In this document: piece after piece, positions 43,063 to 54,610 of the stretch | How positions within the stretch are numbered: position 1 is the first letter of the stretch | Layout: every line of letters begins with the position of its first letter | From: Eutreptiella sp. 'Long Island Sound 2002' | Taxonomy: Eukaryota > Euglenozoa > Euglenophyceae > Eutreptiales > Eutreptiaceae | DNA: 64,000 nt | Assembly (NCBI GenBank): GCA_964036045.1 | Contig: OZ038382.1 | Span: 104,380,007 to 104,444,006 of the forward strand | Direction of reading: 5' to 3' | Translations under genes and position numbers: made by a program | Notes under the pieces: model-generated | Database searches by the model: none | Told to the model about the DNA's origin: nothing | What the model saw: the letters and a program-made list of their open reading frames with translations, nothing else

Positions 43063-43624
43063 CGTTGTCCGACACTGAGTTTTGAGGGGTTGTATTACTG
43101 GTTCTTGTTGCTCTCGGCCTTGCAGAGCCCAACGTGTCACCATTGCCCGATATGTACCCCCATCTGGTCATTTTCTGTTCCTTTCTTAGGGATGGGCCAA
43201 GCCTGGACCATGCCATCTCTATGCTTTGATGTGTGCACACATCTCCCTACTCTCTTGTTGTAGTTTGCACCCGCTGCGTCACCCTGTATGATCCTCGCAG
43301 AGGTGACTGTTGCATTGATACACTTTTATGATGTTTGACAGTAAAATGCCACAAGCTAGTTTGGCTCTAGTGTTGCAGGCCATTTGGAACCGTGACCATC
43401 AGCGTGCACTGGACATTGTATTTGAGACGCCTCTCCAGTGATTAGCTGTTTTGAAGACAGTTTTGCCTATTTCAACCCCCTGTGGGTGCTGAATTGGATG
43501 CTTTGTTCCGGCTAATTTGCTGTCCAAATGTGCCATTTGCCATCAATGATGCTTTGAACATGCGATTGTTGTGTTGTTTTTACTGACGTGATTTGTGTTT
43601 TAAAGTCCGTATGTTTCAGTGACA

Positions 43625-44340
43625 TGTGTGACATACCAAACAACATTGCCATGGATGGCAACGCCGGTGAGACACCAGCGATGGACGCACTTGAAGCCGA
43701 GAAAGTGGACACATTGCAGCCAGAGCCCTCCATAGAGGAAGTTGTATAGGGCAGAACTTGTTTGCTAGGGCCAGCCAGGCCAGTCAATCCCCGTCGCAAA
43801 TGGGGAACAAAGCTCGTGTCACACGGAAAACGGGTAGTATCAAGGATTCGACAAGTGTGCTGGCCTTTGCAAATTACGTGCAGTTGCGCCGGACCAAGGT
43901 GAATCGCAAGGAATTGAAGATTGACACGATCATGGAATATTGGCAATCACAGCTTATCGATTGGAACCACGTGGCTGAGTTATAGGAGGACCTACTTGCA
44001 AACCCCCCTGATGGCCGACTACAGCTTGTGCTCTAGGACGACAAAGGTATGGGAATGTAGCGTCGCACAACGTAACGGGCTACCGTGCTTGCCTTGTGTG
44101 ATGTGCATGCTGCTATATTCACTGGGAGCCATGTGGGTGATTGGAGGCCAACACGGCGTTGAGGCGTGTGATGAAATTTGCAAGGTGCTGTCCGCAAGGA
44201 TGGGCGAGCTCGAGGACCGGATGACCAATTTTGACGTGCGCATCATCAAGTTTGATGCATCCGTTGACATCAGGCGAAAGGTGGCTGGATAACACAATAC
44301 GGCACAACACAGTTGACGTGAGAGCAATGTACCCCGGTTG
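43625..44340 (+). pseudogene. Decayed protein-like frames with in-frame TAG/TAA
   Basis: The frame from 43,758 encodes a basic, helical segment (VLAFANYVQLRRTKVNRKE, EYWQSQLIDWNHVAEL). It continues through TAG at 43,983 (EDLLANPPDGRLQLVL), TAG at 44,034 (DDKGMGM), a further TAG and a TAA near 44,070, ending at TGA near 44,150. An overlapping frame (44,150-44,292) has a coiled-coil-like ICKVLSARMGELEDRM segment. A short acidic frame precedes it at 43,628. I do not recognise the family. The smooth continuation across four UAR codons is unusual. Confidence 0.45.
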
Positions 44341-44805
44341 TTGAACAATTTCCTACAACTAGCGGCTCATGACACACAGTGTAAGAAGACAGTTGTCACC
44401 TTGATGTGTGAGGCAATCGTCGAGGCGGGGCTGAGTGCGAAATCCGGCAACACGGAGACAATCGGCAAGCAAATGGGGCCAGCTGCCCATGTGGCCGTGT
44501 CGTGTGGTACCACCTTCACGGACGCACTCGGTAACATGCTTCGCTGGAATGCAACCCGAAATTTGTGGCGCGTGTGCAACTACATGGCCTCGCCGAAGAG
44601 TATAGTACTAGGCTTCCAAAAGTTGGCAAAGGCGCTCCGCTGTGGGGTCTTGTGGTGGTATCACTTTGGTTATCGCGACATGCCGGTTGAGCGCATCCAC
44701 CCTTCAAGACGTATGCTATTGCCTTGTAAGCCCCCTGCCTTTCGTTGTGAGACATTGTATTGCAACTCCGATTCAATTGGCTCCTGCGACAAGGAGCCTA
44801 GATGA
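44338..44805 (+). CDS. Unknown ORF, 155 codons
   Basis: A single uninterrupted frame has a helical stretch (KKTVVTLMCEAIVEAGLSAK) and an aromatic C-terminal region (LWWYHFGYRDM). No family is recognised. It follows the decayed frames at 43.6-44.3 kb and ends at TGA just before the palindrome-bearing tandem duplication, so it may be part of the same dead repeat-derived gene. Confidence 0.3.
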   Translation: MLNNFLQLAAHDTQCKKTVVTLMCEAIVEAGLSAKSGNTETIGKQMGPAAHVAVSCGTTFTDALGNMLRWNATRNLWRVCNYMASPKSIVLGFQKLAKALRCGVLWWYHFGYRDMPVERIHPSRRMLLPCKPPAFRCETLYCNSDSIGSCDKEPR

Positions 44806-44850
44806 AGTGTCATGACCGATTTTAGTGTGACACCAAGCAATTTGAGTTTG

Positions 44851-45354
44851 CTGGGCTCTGCAGAGCCCATGATCCCATTGGATGTAGATTGACTGGATCA
44901 ACAGAGACGTTGTGCTTGTTGGAACTTCTGCAACTTCATTGATGTTGCCTGCTGCAACCTTGCCTTTTGATGTCCAAGGTTTGCCCGCCAAGACACCCCC
45001 TAATTCACCATTTTGTTCGTGCTAGGCTCTGCAAAGCCCAGATCCAGCACATTGACCAATTCCAGCCGTCATATTACCATTTTGAGAGTACTGGGCTATG
45101 CAGAGCCTAGGATCCCATGGGATGCAAACTCATTGGATCTATTGAGACACTATGCCTGTTGGAACTTCCGCAACTTCACTGCTGTTGACCGGTGCAACCC
45201 TGCCTGATGATGTCCTACGACCCCCCCCCCCCCTAGGCACCCCCTATTTCACCGTTTTGTTCATATTGGGCTCTGCAGAGCCCAGATCAAGCACATTGAC
45301 CGATTTCGGCCGTCATATTACCAATTTCAGAGGACTGGGCTCTGCAAAGCCCAC
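44851..45354. repeat. Tandem duplication of about 242 bp carrying palindromes
   Basis: Two adjacent copies start at 44,851 and 45,091, and a third copy of the leading palindrome with GATCCCA.GG.ATG starts at 45,335. Each unit has a leading palindrome, a TGTTGGAACTTC.GCAACTTCA segment and a second palindrome 70 bp before the next unit (45,021 and 45,266). The copies are clearly diverged. Confidence 0.85.
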
Positions 45355-45739
45355 GATCCCAGGGAATGCACATTTATGTTGTGCTAGATCACTGTGACTT
45401 GGTGGATCGATGGGTCTTGTTGCAACGTGCTCTCCTCTAGGGCTCCTGTGCACACAGGCACTAAGACTGAAGTGGCTCGAAGACGTCTAGTCACTGTCTG
45501 CGAATTTTTGTGCATGGCAAGGGAGCTACGAGTAGAGTTAGTCCACACCGTGGCCACCGCACCAGACGCTGTTGAAGGTAGGTTTGTGGGTCAGCGATCG
45601 AGAAGATGTCGACGCACATCGCGGACTTCTTGTTAGACCTGTGTTAAACCCGGTTGTTGAGGTGTCTGGTGGCGAGGTGGCAAAGGTCAATGTCGGCAAG
45701 GGATGAGAAGCTGGAGAAATTTGGGGGTAAAATGGATCA

Positions 45740-46800
45740 GTGACCGCCGTGCCCAGTGAGATCAAAATGATGAGGTACAATCGCGTCATCGCCGAAGCCC
45801 CCCGGCGAGGAGGGTGGATTCGTGGTGCGCAAATCGTGCGTGTGTGGTCTCAAGGGGTACTTGGCGCCTTTCATGGACACCACGGGGATTTGGTCGCCGT
45901 GGAACAACACTTACGCTCGCAATTGGAAGATTTATACCCAACAGCTTTGCGCATGGCTGTCTACCATTTGGGACGCAGAGAAGAACCGTATTTGTTGGAG
46001 CAGTCAACTCTGTTGCTTGTGAAGACCCATGGTCTGGGCCCTACCGTGCCGCACCTCCTCACGCAAAAGTCGTTCACTGAAGGTCTGTGGCTGGGTTTGG
46101 CTATCCTGTGGTGGTTGGTGAATTCGCTGGAGGACCCTAACAACGACACGGACAACATGCACATGAATATTGATGCATCGCGTTGCCTTTGGGCACTGTA
46201 CTACGGCCGCCGCCCCGACCTGATCAGTTTGGGCTGTATTCGCGCGCCTGTCCCATTGAATTGCGCACAGGGTGTATTATCTGATGGTCTGTACCATGCC
46301 GCTGATGTGGTGTACGTGCTAAAGACAAGCGTCCGGAAAGGAGACACGGAGGAGGATGTTGAGTGGCAGAGTGTCATGCACGGGCCAGCCGCTGTTCGAG
46401 TAGCAGGAGGTCCCTAACCAGGCAAGTGACGCGGACAGTAGTGAGGAAAAAGTCGCGGAGGTGCCGGAGCCGCAAACTCCCAAACCAAAATGGGAACACT
46501 GATAAACAACGGCAGAAGGAGCAGGAGATGGCTGAGCTCAGGTGCAGAAGCAAAAAGAGGAGTGGGAGTGGTAACGTAAAAAGGAGGAGCAGGAGAAGGA
46601 GAAAAAGGGCAAAGAGGACGAGCGAGCAAATCCCAAGAGGAAAGAAGAAGAGGATAAATTGGCAACGGCAACCACTGCGGCATCCCCATCGCAAAAAAAA
46701 AGGGTCGTTGAGGGCCCCCAAGCTACCTTGCAACGTGGTGTCAGGGTTGGCTTATGCAAGAGCAACGGTAAGAGCAACGGCAAGTGACTTGGGGCCCCAC
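45740..46800 (+). pseudogene. Decayed gene with lysine/glutamate-rich C-terminus
   Basis: Coding-like sequence switches phase: 45,822-46,020 (TTGIWSPWNNTYARNWKIY), then another frame from about 46,010 to 46,390 (ASRCLWALYYGRRPDLISLG), then a charged tail (about 46,395-46,790) with EEKVAEVPEPQTPKP, EEWEW-TAA-RKKEEQEKEKK and KEEEDKLATATTAASPSQKKR. The tail frame contains an in-frame TAA within a continuous charged helix, plus a local frame excursion near 46,500-46,540. I do not recognise the protein. Its place among palindromes and other dead frames suggests a repeat-derived gene. Confidence 0.45.
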
Positions 46801-47109
46801 GTATCGCCGGATCATGACTATTGTTGGACCATAACGGACATACGACCACCGACGCAAACTGTGTGATTGTGCTGGAGTTGTGAGGGCCTCATGTGAGCGG
46901 GCCTGTCCTGTACAGTCCCAAACAGCTATTCTATCCATGGGACAGTGAATGATGTGCCCTATTTGTCTCTGTACGTGTTTGTTACTGAATTTTAAGGTCA
47001 TTTTTTCAACTTGCACTGAGCTACGCTCTACACAGCCCAGCTTTGCAGATTTGATTGATTTGCCCCCGAATATGAAAAATTTTATACTGCTGGGCTCTGC
47101 AAAGCCCAG

Positions 47110-47990
47110 CATACTGTCTTAGTCAAATTTGCATGGTGTCCAGAGGGTTAAAGTGTTGCCGTCATCTCAACAGTGTAGTACTGTCCCTGTGAGTTTGGTT
47201 GTAAGAACGCAACATTCTGCTATAGCATTTGTTTTGGTACGTCCCTCGTTGACAAAATGTATGAAGTGTCGAGTTTCATCACGATTTTGGTGCATATATG
47301 GTGCCAAGTTTGTGTCTATGAACCCTAGATGCTCTCCTTATGTGCTATTTTTTCAACTGCCCATGCACTACCAGCCCCAGATGCAATATGTACCCTTGAT
47401 TGACACCGGACATGGTTCGTTACTTGTTTGTGGGCCCTGCAGAGCTCAGGCGAAAGTGGCTGTCATTTTGAGTTTACCAGGTCTGCCCAAAGTCCAATCT
47501 CCAATGTGTATACTAGGCATAGGTTTGCCACTATTCCCCTGGGCCACGTTACATTTGGCGGTTTCATGTATGCCTGAGTTTCATTGATCCGTCTGGCCAG
47601 CTTTTTTTTCTTTCTCCGGCGGTTGACAGTGCGTATGTTGGGCACTGCTTTGCCACTGCCCACTGTGCGATGATACATTTTTTTGGTGCCATTTGTGACC
47701 GGGTTTCGTTGGTGTCGACTAGCGATTCATCCTTATTCCTCATTCACTCCGCATTTCGAAGGGGGAACGGGCTTTGTGTGTCCAGGTGTTAGTAGGTGCT
47801 TATACACCACATCTTGGGACACATCAGGCTATAGTCAGTGCACCACCAATGCCTAGTGTCATGGTATTACAGTCCTGGATGCCCAGTCCCCCGACCCATC
47901 GTCTACTTCATCCGGTGCGGCACAAAAAGGCCACCAAGCGCACAAGACAGTCCGCTACGGGCGTTGCATATGTGGTAGGCGGGTAACAGG
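47110..47990. other. Nothing supported
   Basis: No gene, RNA or repeat unit is supported beyond a degenerate palindrome at about 47,435. The frame at 47,129-47,587 is short of protein-like features. Confidence 0.4.
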
Positions 47991-47999
47991 GGCGACGAC

Positions 48000-50432
48000 T
48001 GGAATCCGGACTGTCTAGGGCTGTCCATGCCGTTCGTCCCCCTTGCCGCCCTGATGCTCTTGCTCGGGAACACTTCGACGGTCATCGGCAACAGGACGAT
48101 CCGGCGCCAGTCCCCCTTCTTACGCCACATGCCGGAGGCGGTCTTGGCCCTCCGCCGCTGTGGGTTGTACACGGGAAGTCAACGTTCAACAGGGCATGCA
48201 AGGCGGTTTGGGGACGAGCGGAGTGGGTCATAGTATAACTACTACCAACATGCCCTGCCCCCGTTGCTGATGCGAGCCCGGTCCCAGAGGTAGTCGGATT
48301 AGACAAAGTGCCACATGATCCGCAGGTCGCTGTCACCTCGCTGCGCGAAGGTCGCAGGGAACGGTGGTGGTGTCCACCGCACAGCTCCACTACCGTGTGG
48401 GGGGCGGAGTATACCACCGCGCTCGACGCCGTCAAGTCCATATGCGGATGCGACGTACACTCGCGGCCACATGGACTACATCGGCTGAAAGCGGAACTCT
48501 CTCCGGAGCTAACGGCTTCCAATGCAGCGTTGCTAGGAAGAGTCGTGGTGAGCCCACATTCGGACATGGCATGGCTGGAGCCCCATAGGCACTGTGGGTG
48601 CCAGTGGCGGCGAAGGTCACGTTATCCAATGCCCCCCCCAAGGAAGACGGGCTCACCAACGTGGCCGTGGCAAGCCAGGCAAGCCCCACGTGGACAGGTG
48701 CCATCCGCGGCACGGTCCCCGAGGCGGAGATTGTCGGGGCAGCCGCTTACCTGCTCCACACCCCGCCTTGTGGCCTCATGGTACACGTGGTGGATGCCTC
48801 CATCATAGGGGCGCAACTCCGCAGGGCACATGAGGCCCTGTACAGCGGCATCAAAGGACCAACCTCCCATCTCATGAACCGGCACACATTGAACTAGGTG
48901 GCTGAGGGGCTGTGTCGACCACCACGCAGAGTTGGAGGACCCCATCACTGGCTGGTACGGCAGAGCTCGCACTTGGCGGCGGTCCCGCTGGAGGAACCGG
49001 ACTCTGCTGCGGCCCACGTAAAGGCCCCGCCAGTGCACCTCATGTTACCCAAGGAAGACGCAACCCTCTTGGTGCCCAACGAAGGTGGGGTGGTAGAACG
49101 TGGTGTGCCCTCTATGAAGGCCCTCTAGCACGTCAAAGAGGTGGTGTGGGACTCGTTGGCGGCGCGCACAAGGGTCCACACACCGTTACCTGGTGCTTGT
49201 GAAGTTGTGCCTCTAGGAACGGTGCATCATGGCCCTACGCACCAAAATGTGCTGCGGGCAAGGGATGGCCGCCTCCCCACCATGCAAGCCATGCGACAGT
49301 GGCGGCAAAAAAATCACCCGCACGGTGATTCGTGCGCTTCCTCGCATCTTCTGTGGAGGACCCGAGGAAGACACGGGCCACTTGCGCTTACTGCGCGAAA
49401 GGGACGAAGCAGTTGCACGGGTACTGTGTGCGAAAGTAGAGGAGTTCACTGCGGACCTGCCACTCGCGGACAAGGCCATGGAGTTCATGTCCTGGAAAGA
49501 GCACGGAAGCCGGTGGACGGAGTCCTTAATGGCAGGCGTAGTCCCAGGAGAACTCAAGCGGCTCTTCAGGGCGGTGAGGGCTGTGTCATCCCGACGCCCT
49601 GCGAAAGCCAAGCTGTTCCTGAAGGACATGATCCAGATTGGGGAAGATCATTATGCCCGTAGAAATCGTCGGCTCACCAAGATCATGCAGCTGCCGCCGG
49701 GAGGCCGGAGGAAGGCTTCGTATGCATTCCAGCGAGGTGATACGCCCTTCTGTCCGCTGGTTTGAAGGGTTAGGCAGCAGCCACCGTAGAACCCCTTCGA
49801 TGGCCTCTTAGGTAGGCTTCAGGCGGCCTTGTAGCGGGCGCCGCTGCACGTGCTGCTGTTGCCCAGGTGGTACATTACGCACCACGAAGCCATGTCCTCA
49901 TTCCCCCAGTGGATGGAAGCGGCGGCGCAGACCTTTAGCCAATGGATCGAATCTTGGGTAGCCCAAGACTTCCCCAAATTGTGGGAGTGGTCCAGTGCAG
50001 TGCGTGCGCAATCCTGGGCCACCATCCGCGGTACCATGGTGCGTGACACAACTTCTCCTGACGAACCCCGGCCTAAAGTGTTTGTAGGCCATCCTGCTGT
50101 CCGGAGCATGATGGGCTGGCCCCATGAAGTACTGCGCGTCTTCCAACAACCGATATGCTCCCTTCCGGTTCTAGCGGTGGCCACCGTGTTGGACGTGGGA
50201 GAGCTGTGGCTGTATGACCAAAGGCTACGGAGCGTCATTCCGTTGGCGAAGGGGCAAAGGTGCATGGCGGTTCTGGTGGAATCCAAGCAACTTGCGCGGA
50301 TCCAAGGGGATGGCGCGCCCGGTCGCATCACGTGTGGTACCGCTGTCGCTGCCGGATGGGGATGACAACGTGTTAGAAGACGCCCGTCACACGTTGGATA
50401 CCTTGGACCTTGGGACGGTGGCCGAGGCCTAA
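48000..50432 (+). pseudogene. Decayed retroelement C-terminal region: RNase H-like, then zinc-binding tail
   Basis: The frame from 48,598 to about 49,200 resembles an RNase H fold: TWTGAIRGTVPEAEIVGAAAYLL then VHVVDASIIGAQL, with the acidic residues at the expected spacing. It carries TAG at 48,895 and 49,126 in smooth context. A second frame (49,229-49,765) has a Cys/His segment (CKPCDSGG, CGGPEEDTGHLRL) and a basic helical tail (RRPAKAKLFLKDM), like the C-terminal zinc region of some non-LTR elements. It continues through TGA 49,763 and TAGs at 49,795 and 49,838 into WIESWVAQDFPKLWEW (to 50,365), then another phase to TAA 50,430. No RT catalytic motif was found upstream. The assignment is by resemblance only. 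Confidence 0.45.
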
Positions 50433-50576
50433 TCTGGGGGGTAGCGATTGGTGATCGCATCGGCCCGGGACCCCAGTCAAGCAAGGGTAGGCGGCATTGG
50501 GGAGATAGCGTAGGACCATGGATCAAGGCTTCTGGCGGGGGGCAAACCGAGTCTCCGGGGAATACGGTGGCCCCGG

Positions 50577-51176
50577 TTGCTCCAACACCTCTCGGGAGGA
50601 TTGGACGGACAGCCCGTTCCCACCCCGGCGTCCACCCGGGACCAGGCCAAGCAGAGCCTACTGAGTAGTGCTACCGCTCGTGCACTGGCGGGTGCGCTTC
50701 TCCGCTACCATGAGGTCTGCAATGATGTATGGCAGGGCCTGCGGTCTGAACGCTGCGAAGGCCAGGATGGGTAAGGGGTGTCCTGGCTCCCGCTCAAAGG
50801 AACCCGCCGGATGACACGGGTTAAATGGCGTTGGGGAAATGAACGGTGGGATGGATGTGGCGCGCCATGGGATCATAATGTTGTGAAGTGCCCCATGATT
50901 CAATGCCCAAAATGGGCTCCCTCCTTCAAGAAGGCATGGACACAATCATGGGGCACATGGGCTGCATACGCATACGTAGAGCAATGGTAGGATAACGCGT
51001 CTCCGGAAGACATGCACCATGTCACGTGCCCAAGAGTTCTTAGTTCTTTCTATGACCAACCGCCCCAGGGATATGGACCCCACATCCGGGAGCACGTGGC
51101 ACATCACCAATACATGAAGCTTCACGTTGTCTACCGGCGAAGAAAGCAGTTCACCATGCCCCCCCAGGGAAAATGA
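50577..51176 (+). pseudogene. Unknown frame spanning in-frame TAA and TAG
   Basis: A single frame runs 50,577-51,176 to TGA with TAA at 50,772 and TAG at 50,988 inside. Flanking residues read naturally (RSERCEGQDG/GVSWLPLKGT; AYVEQW/DNASPEDMHH). Features include a Trp-rich stretch (KWRWGNERWDGCGAPWDHN) and a basic C-terminus. No family is recognised. A further frame at 51,232-51,633 may belong with it. Confidence 0.4.
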
Positions 51177-51943
51177 AGCAACACAACCCAGTTAGTTTGT
51201 TAGTGCATGGTATGGTAAGGTCAAGCCTTGGGTGTGGACGCCAAACCCCACCCCACAAGTGTTGCAACAACAAGTAATGTATAAACCTCGGAGGCAAAAG
51301 CGTGCAAAAGTCAAGGTACCTGCCACAACGACACAGGAAGATGACAAGGGTTGTCACACGATTTTACAACGCCAGGATTCATACCATACCAAGGTGAAGC
51401 CACTAAAATACCTTGAGTTCAACCGCGATACTATCGGGAATCAAAAAGTGATGGAGAAATTGTCCGCACCTAGGATTCAGTACCAAGCCACTAGAATGAT
51501 GTGGCAGGCACAGAACATGCACAGCAATGGGTGCCACAGTTTTCTCGGAGACCGGCACTATGACGGTGTTTGGTATAGGAGGGTGGGAAATGCTGCATTA
51601 TATGGAAAAGACATCCCAGGAGTGGCTGCATGAGGTGGGCCTACAATATCATATCCTGGGTCTACGACACGCACTTATACAAAGGCCTTGCAAAGGCGCC
51701 AGGAAGCACCACACAACACGGCCTGCTCACCGCCGCACGCCAAACGGACATGTACCACTAGGAGAATAACAGGGTGAATCAGAGCATCACCAGACTCACC
51801 CATGCCCGCCCCTGGAGCAAAGAAAAATTGTCATAGGTGGGAAGACAAGGGCGAAACATGAGTTGTGACCCCAGGTTGCTCTGCAGGTATACTCAAGGTA
51901 GGAATATAAGTTGCTCCTTCTTTGTCATCTTTGGTCGCTGTCC

Positions 51944-53780
51944 TCGAGAGGGGAAGAAGCTATGGTATGTTCTGAGAGTGTACTTAGATCCCGAGATTGA
52001 CTCGTACTATTGCAGAACTATTGCAGCTTTAAAAAAAAATAAAAAAAAAAAGAGGTTCTGGCTGACAAAATAACGGCCCCAAAATGTTGAATAGGCAGAA
52101 ACCGGGGCAGAGGTAGGATATGCATATGGCAGCCCGTTTTGAGCCCATGGTGATGTGTTTTGGGCCATGGAAAATCCCGAAATGCCTTGAAAATGGGCCG
52201 TTTCATGACCAAAAAAGGGTGAAGAATGGGTCCCAAACGCATATTTCCAGACGTTATCCTGTACCATTTGGGATGCTCAAACAAGTGTTTTTAGCTCAAT
52301 TCGAGCCCGAGGTCGCGCGTTTTGGCCCATGGAAAGTCCCAAAATGCCTTGAAAATGCCTTTGTGTGACGAAAAGTGGGTGAAAAATCGGCCAAAAATGC
52401 ATTTTTGAAAAGTAATCCTGGACCGTTTGGGATGCCAAAACAAGTTTTTTTAGCCCATTTAGAGCCCATGGTGGCACGCTTTGGGCCATGAAAATCTCGA
52501 CATGCCTGGAATATGGGCCGTTTTAGGACCAACAATGGGTCAAAAATGGGTCAAAAATGCCTTTTGTCAAAAGTGATTGTGTGCCATTCCGGATGCTCCA
52601 ACAAGTGTTTTTAGCGCAATTCGAGCCCAAGGTCACGCATTTTGACCCATGGAAAATGCCAAAATGCCTTGAAATTGGGCCGTTGTGGGACCAAAAATGG
52701 GTGAAAATGGGTCAAAAACGCGTTTTTCCAAAAGTGATTCTGGACCATTTGGGATGCTCAAACAATCCTTGATCGCTCTCCTTGAGAGGGGAAGAAGCTA
52801 TGGTATGTTCTGAGAGTGTACTTAGATCCCGAGATTGACTCGTACTATTGCAGAACTATTGCAGCTTCGTCAAAAAAAAAAAAAGAGGTTCTGGCCGACA
52901 AAATAACGGCCCCAAAAGGTTGAATAGGCAAAAACCAGGGCAGAGGTAGGCTATACATATGGCAGCCCGTTTTGAGCCCACGGTGATGTGTTTTGGGCCA
53001 TGGAAAATCCCGAAATGCCTTGAAAATGGGCCGTTTCATGACCAAAAAAGGGTCAAGAATGGGTCCCAAACGCATATTTCCAGACGTTAACCTGTACCAT
53101 TTGGGATGCTCAAACAAAAGGTTTTTAGCCCAATTTGAGCCCGAGGTCGCGCGTTTTGGCCCATGGAAAATCCCAAAATGCCTTGAAAATGCCTTTCTGT
53201 GACGAAAAGTGGGTGAAAAATCGGTCAAAAATGCATGTTTGAAAAGTAATCCCGCACCATTTGGGATGCTCAAACAAGTGTTTTTAGCCCATTTTGAGCC
53301 CATGGTGGCACGCTTTGGGCCATGAAAATCTCGACATGCCTGGAATATGGGCCGTTTTAGGACCAAAAATGGGTCAAAAATGGGTCAAAAATGCCTTTTT
53401 TCAAAAGTGATTGTGTGCCATTCCGGATGCTCCAACAAGTGTTTTTAGCGCAATTCGAGCCCAAGGTCACGCATTTTGACCCATGGAAAATGCCAAAATG
53501 CCTTGAAATTGGGCGGATGTGGGACCAAAAATGGGTGAAAATGGGTCAAAAACGTGTTTTTCCAAAAGTGATCATGGACCATTTGGGATGCTCAAACAAC
53601 TGTTTATAGCCCGTTTTGAGCCCGTGGTGACACGCATTGGCCCATAGAAAATCCCCAAATGCCTTGAATAGGGGCCGCTTTGGAAGCAAAATTGGGTGAA
53701 AAATGGGTCAAAAACGCATTTTTCCAAAAGTGATCCTGGACCATTGGGGTGCACAAACCAGTAAACTAAGCCCATTTTGA
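51944..53780. repeat. Satellite array, about 160-bp monomers in 837-bp higher-order units
   Basis: The landmark CAAACAAGTGTTTTTAGC (or variant) recurs near 52,278, 52,439, 52,598, 53,112, 53,271, 53,431, 53,592 and 53,752, spaced 159-161 bases. The longer block beginning GAGAGGGGAAGAAGCTATGG recurs at 51,948 and 52,786, an offset of about 837 bases, so monomers are grouped in higher-order units. Each monomer also contains GGGCCATGGAAAAT and ATGCCTTGAAAATGGGCCG. The monomer size is close to a nucleosome repeat. No coding function. Confidence 0.93.
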
Positions 53781-54600
53781 GCCCGCTTTGAACGCGTTTA
53801 GCCCCTTCCGCCACATGTATCCACCAACTTCTGCCCTTCGCACGTATCTTAGACCCGTATGGTGGAGCCACCTGGAGTTGGGGAGAGGGGTATGCATTAG
53901 AGGATATGTATAAAAATATATATCACAAGGCGATACCCCCCCCTGTAATTTTGGGAGTATTGGCGGGCCAGTAAGGACCACCACCCCTATTTTAAGGGCG
54001 GAGAACGGAAATAAAGGCATTTGAGAAGTTTTTTGGATGCTTTGGGTGGAGCATTTGGCGTCACACAGGTGCGGGTAGGGCTACAAATAGGGTCACTCGC
54101 TGAAATTGAGCATTTTTCAGCATTTTGGAGGGGTCATGGCGACCTGCCACTGTCCCAAATTACTCTACTTCCTCTTTTGTTTTCTCGGCCCTCCAATCGG
54201 GGGGGGTCCCTCAGCCCTACCCAACCCCGGCCGATGCGTCCATGGGGGGGGTGTCAACTTGTGCAATATATACCAAAGTACATATATTCGGAGTCTGAAG
54301 CAAGTACACTCGCGTGGCACTTGTCAACACTCGCGTGACAGTTCCCTCAAGCCCCCCCCCAGCCCCTTCCACTGGCGCGTACTGAGGGAGGGGTCTCATG
54401 GGAAGGACAAGGCCCAGTGCCGAGGGGCCTCTGTCCCTGCTCTAATGTTGGTAAGCGGAGGGATTACGTGGAGCGCCCATGGGGGGCGTCGCTGGGCCCG
54501 GGTCCTTTACGCCGACAGCCCCCCCCCCCCCCCGCCCCCCCCCCCTAGAAATTGGCACCAAAGTGCCGAACCATTGGCACCAAAGGCGCTGACATCAAAT
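53781..54600. other. Nothing supported
   Basis: The sequence contains a short AT-rich patch near 53,905 and C/G runs near 54,195, 54,240 and 54,520-54,545. Short frames have no motif. Confidence 0.4.
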
Positions 54601-54610
54601 TTTTGCTAAT

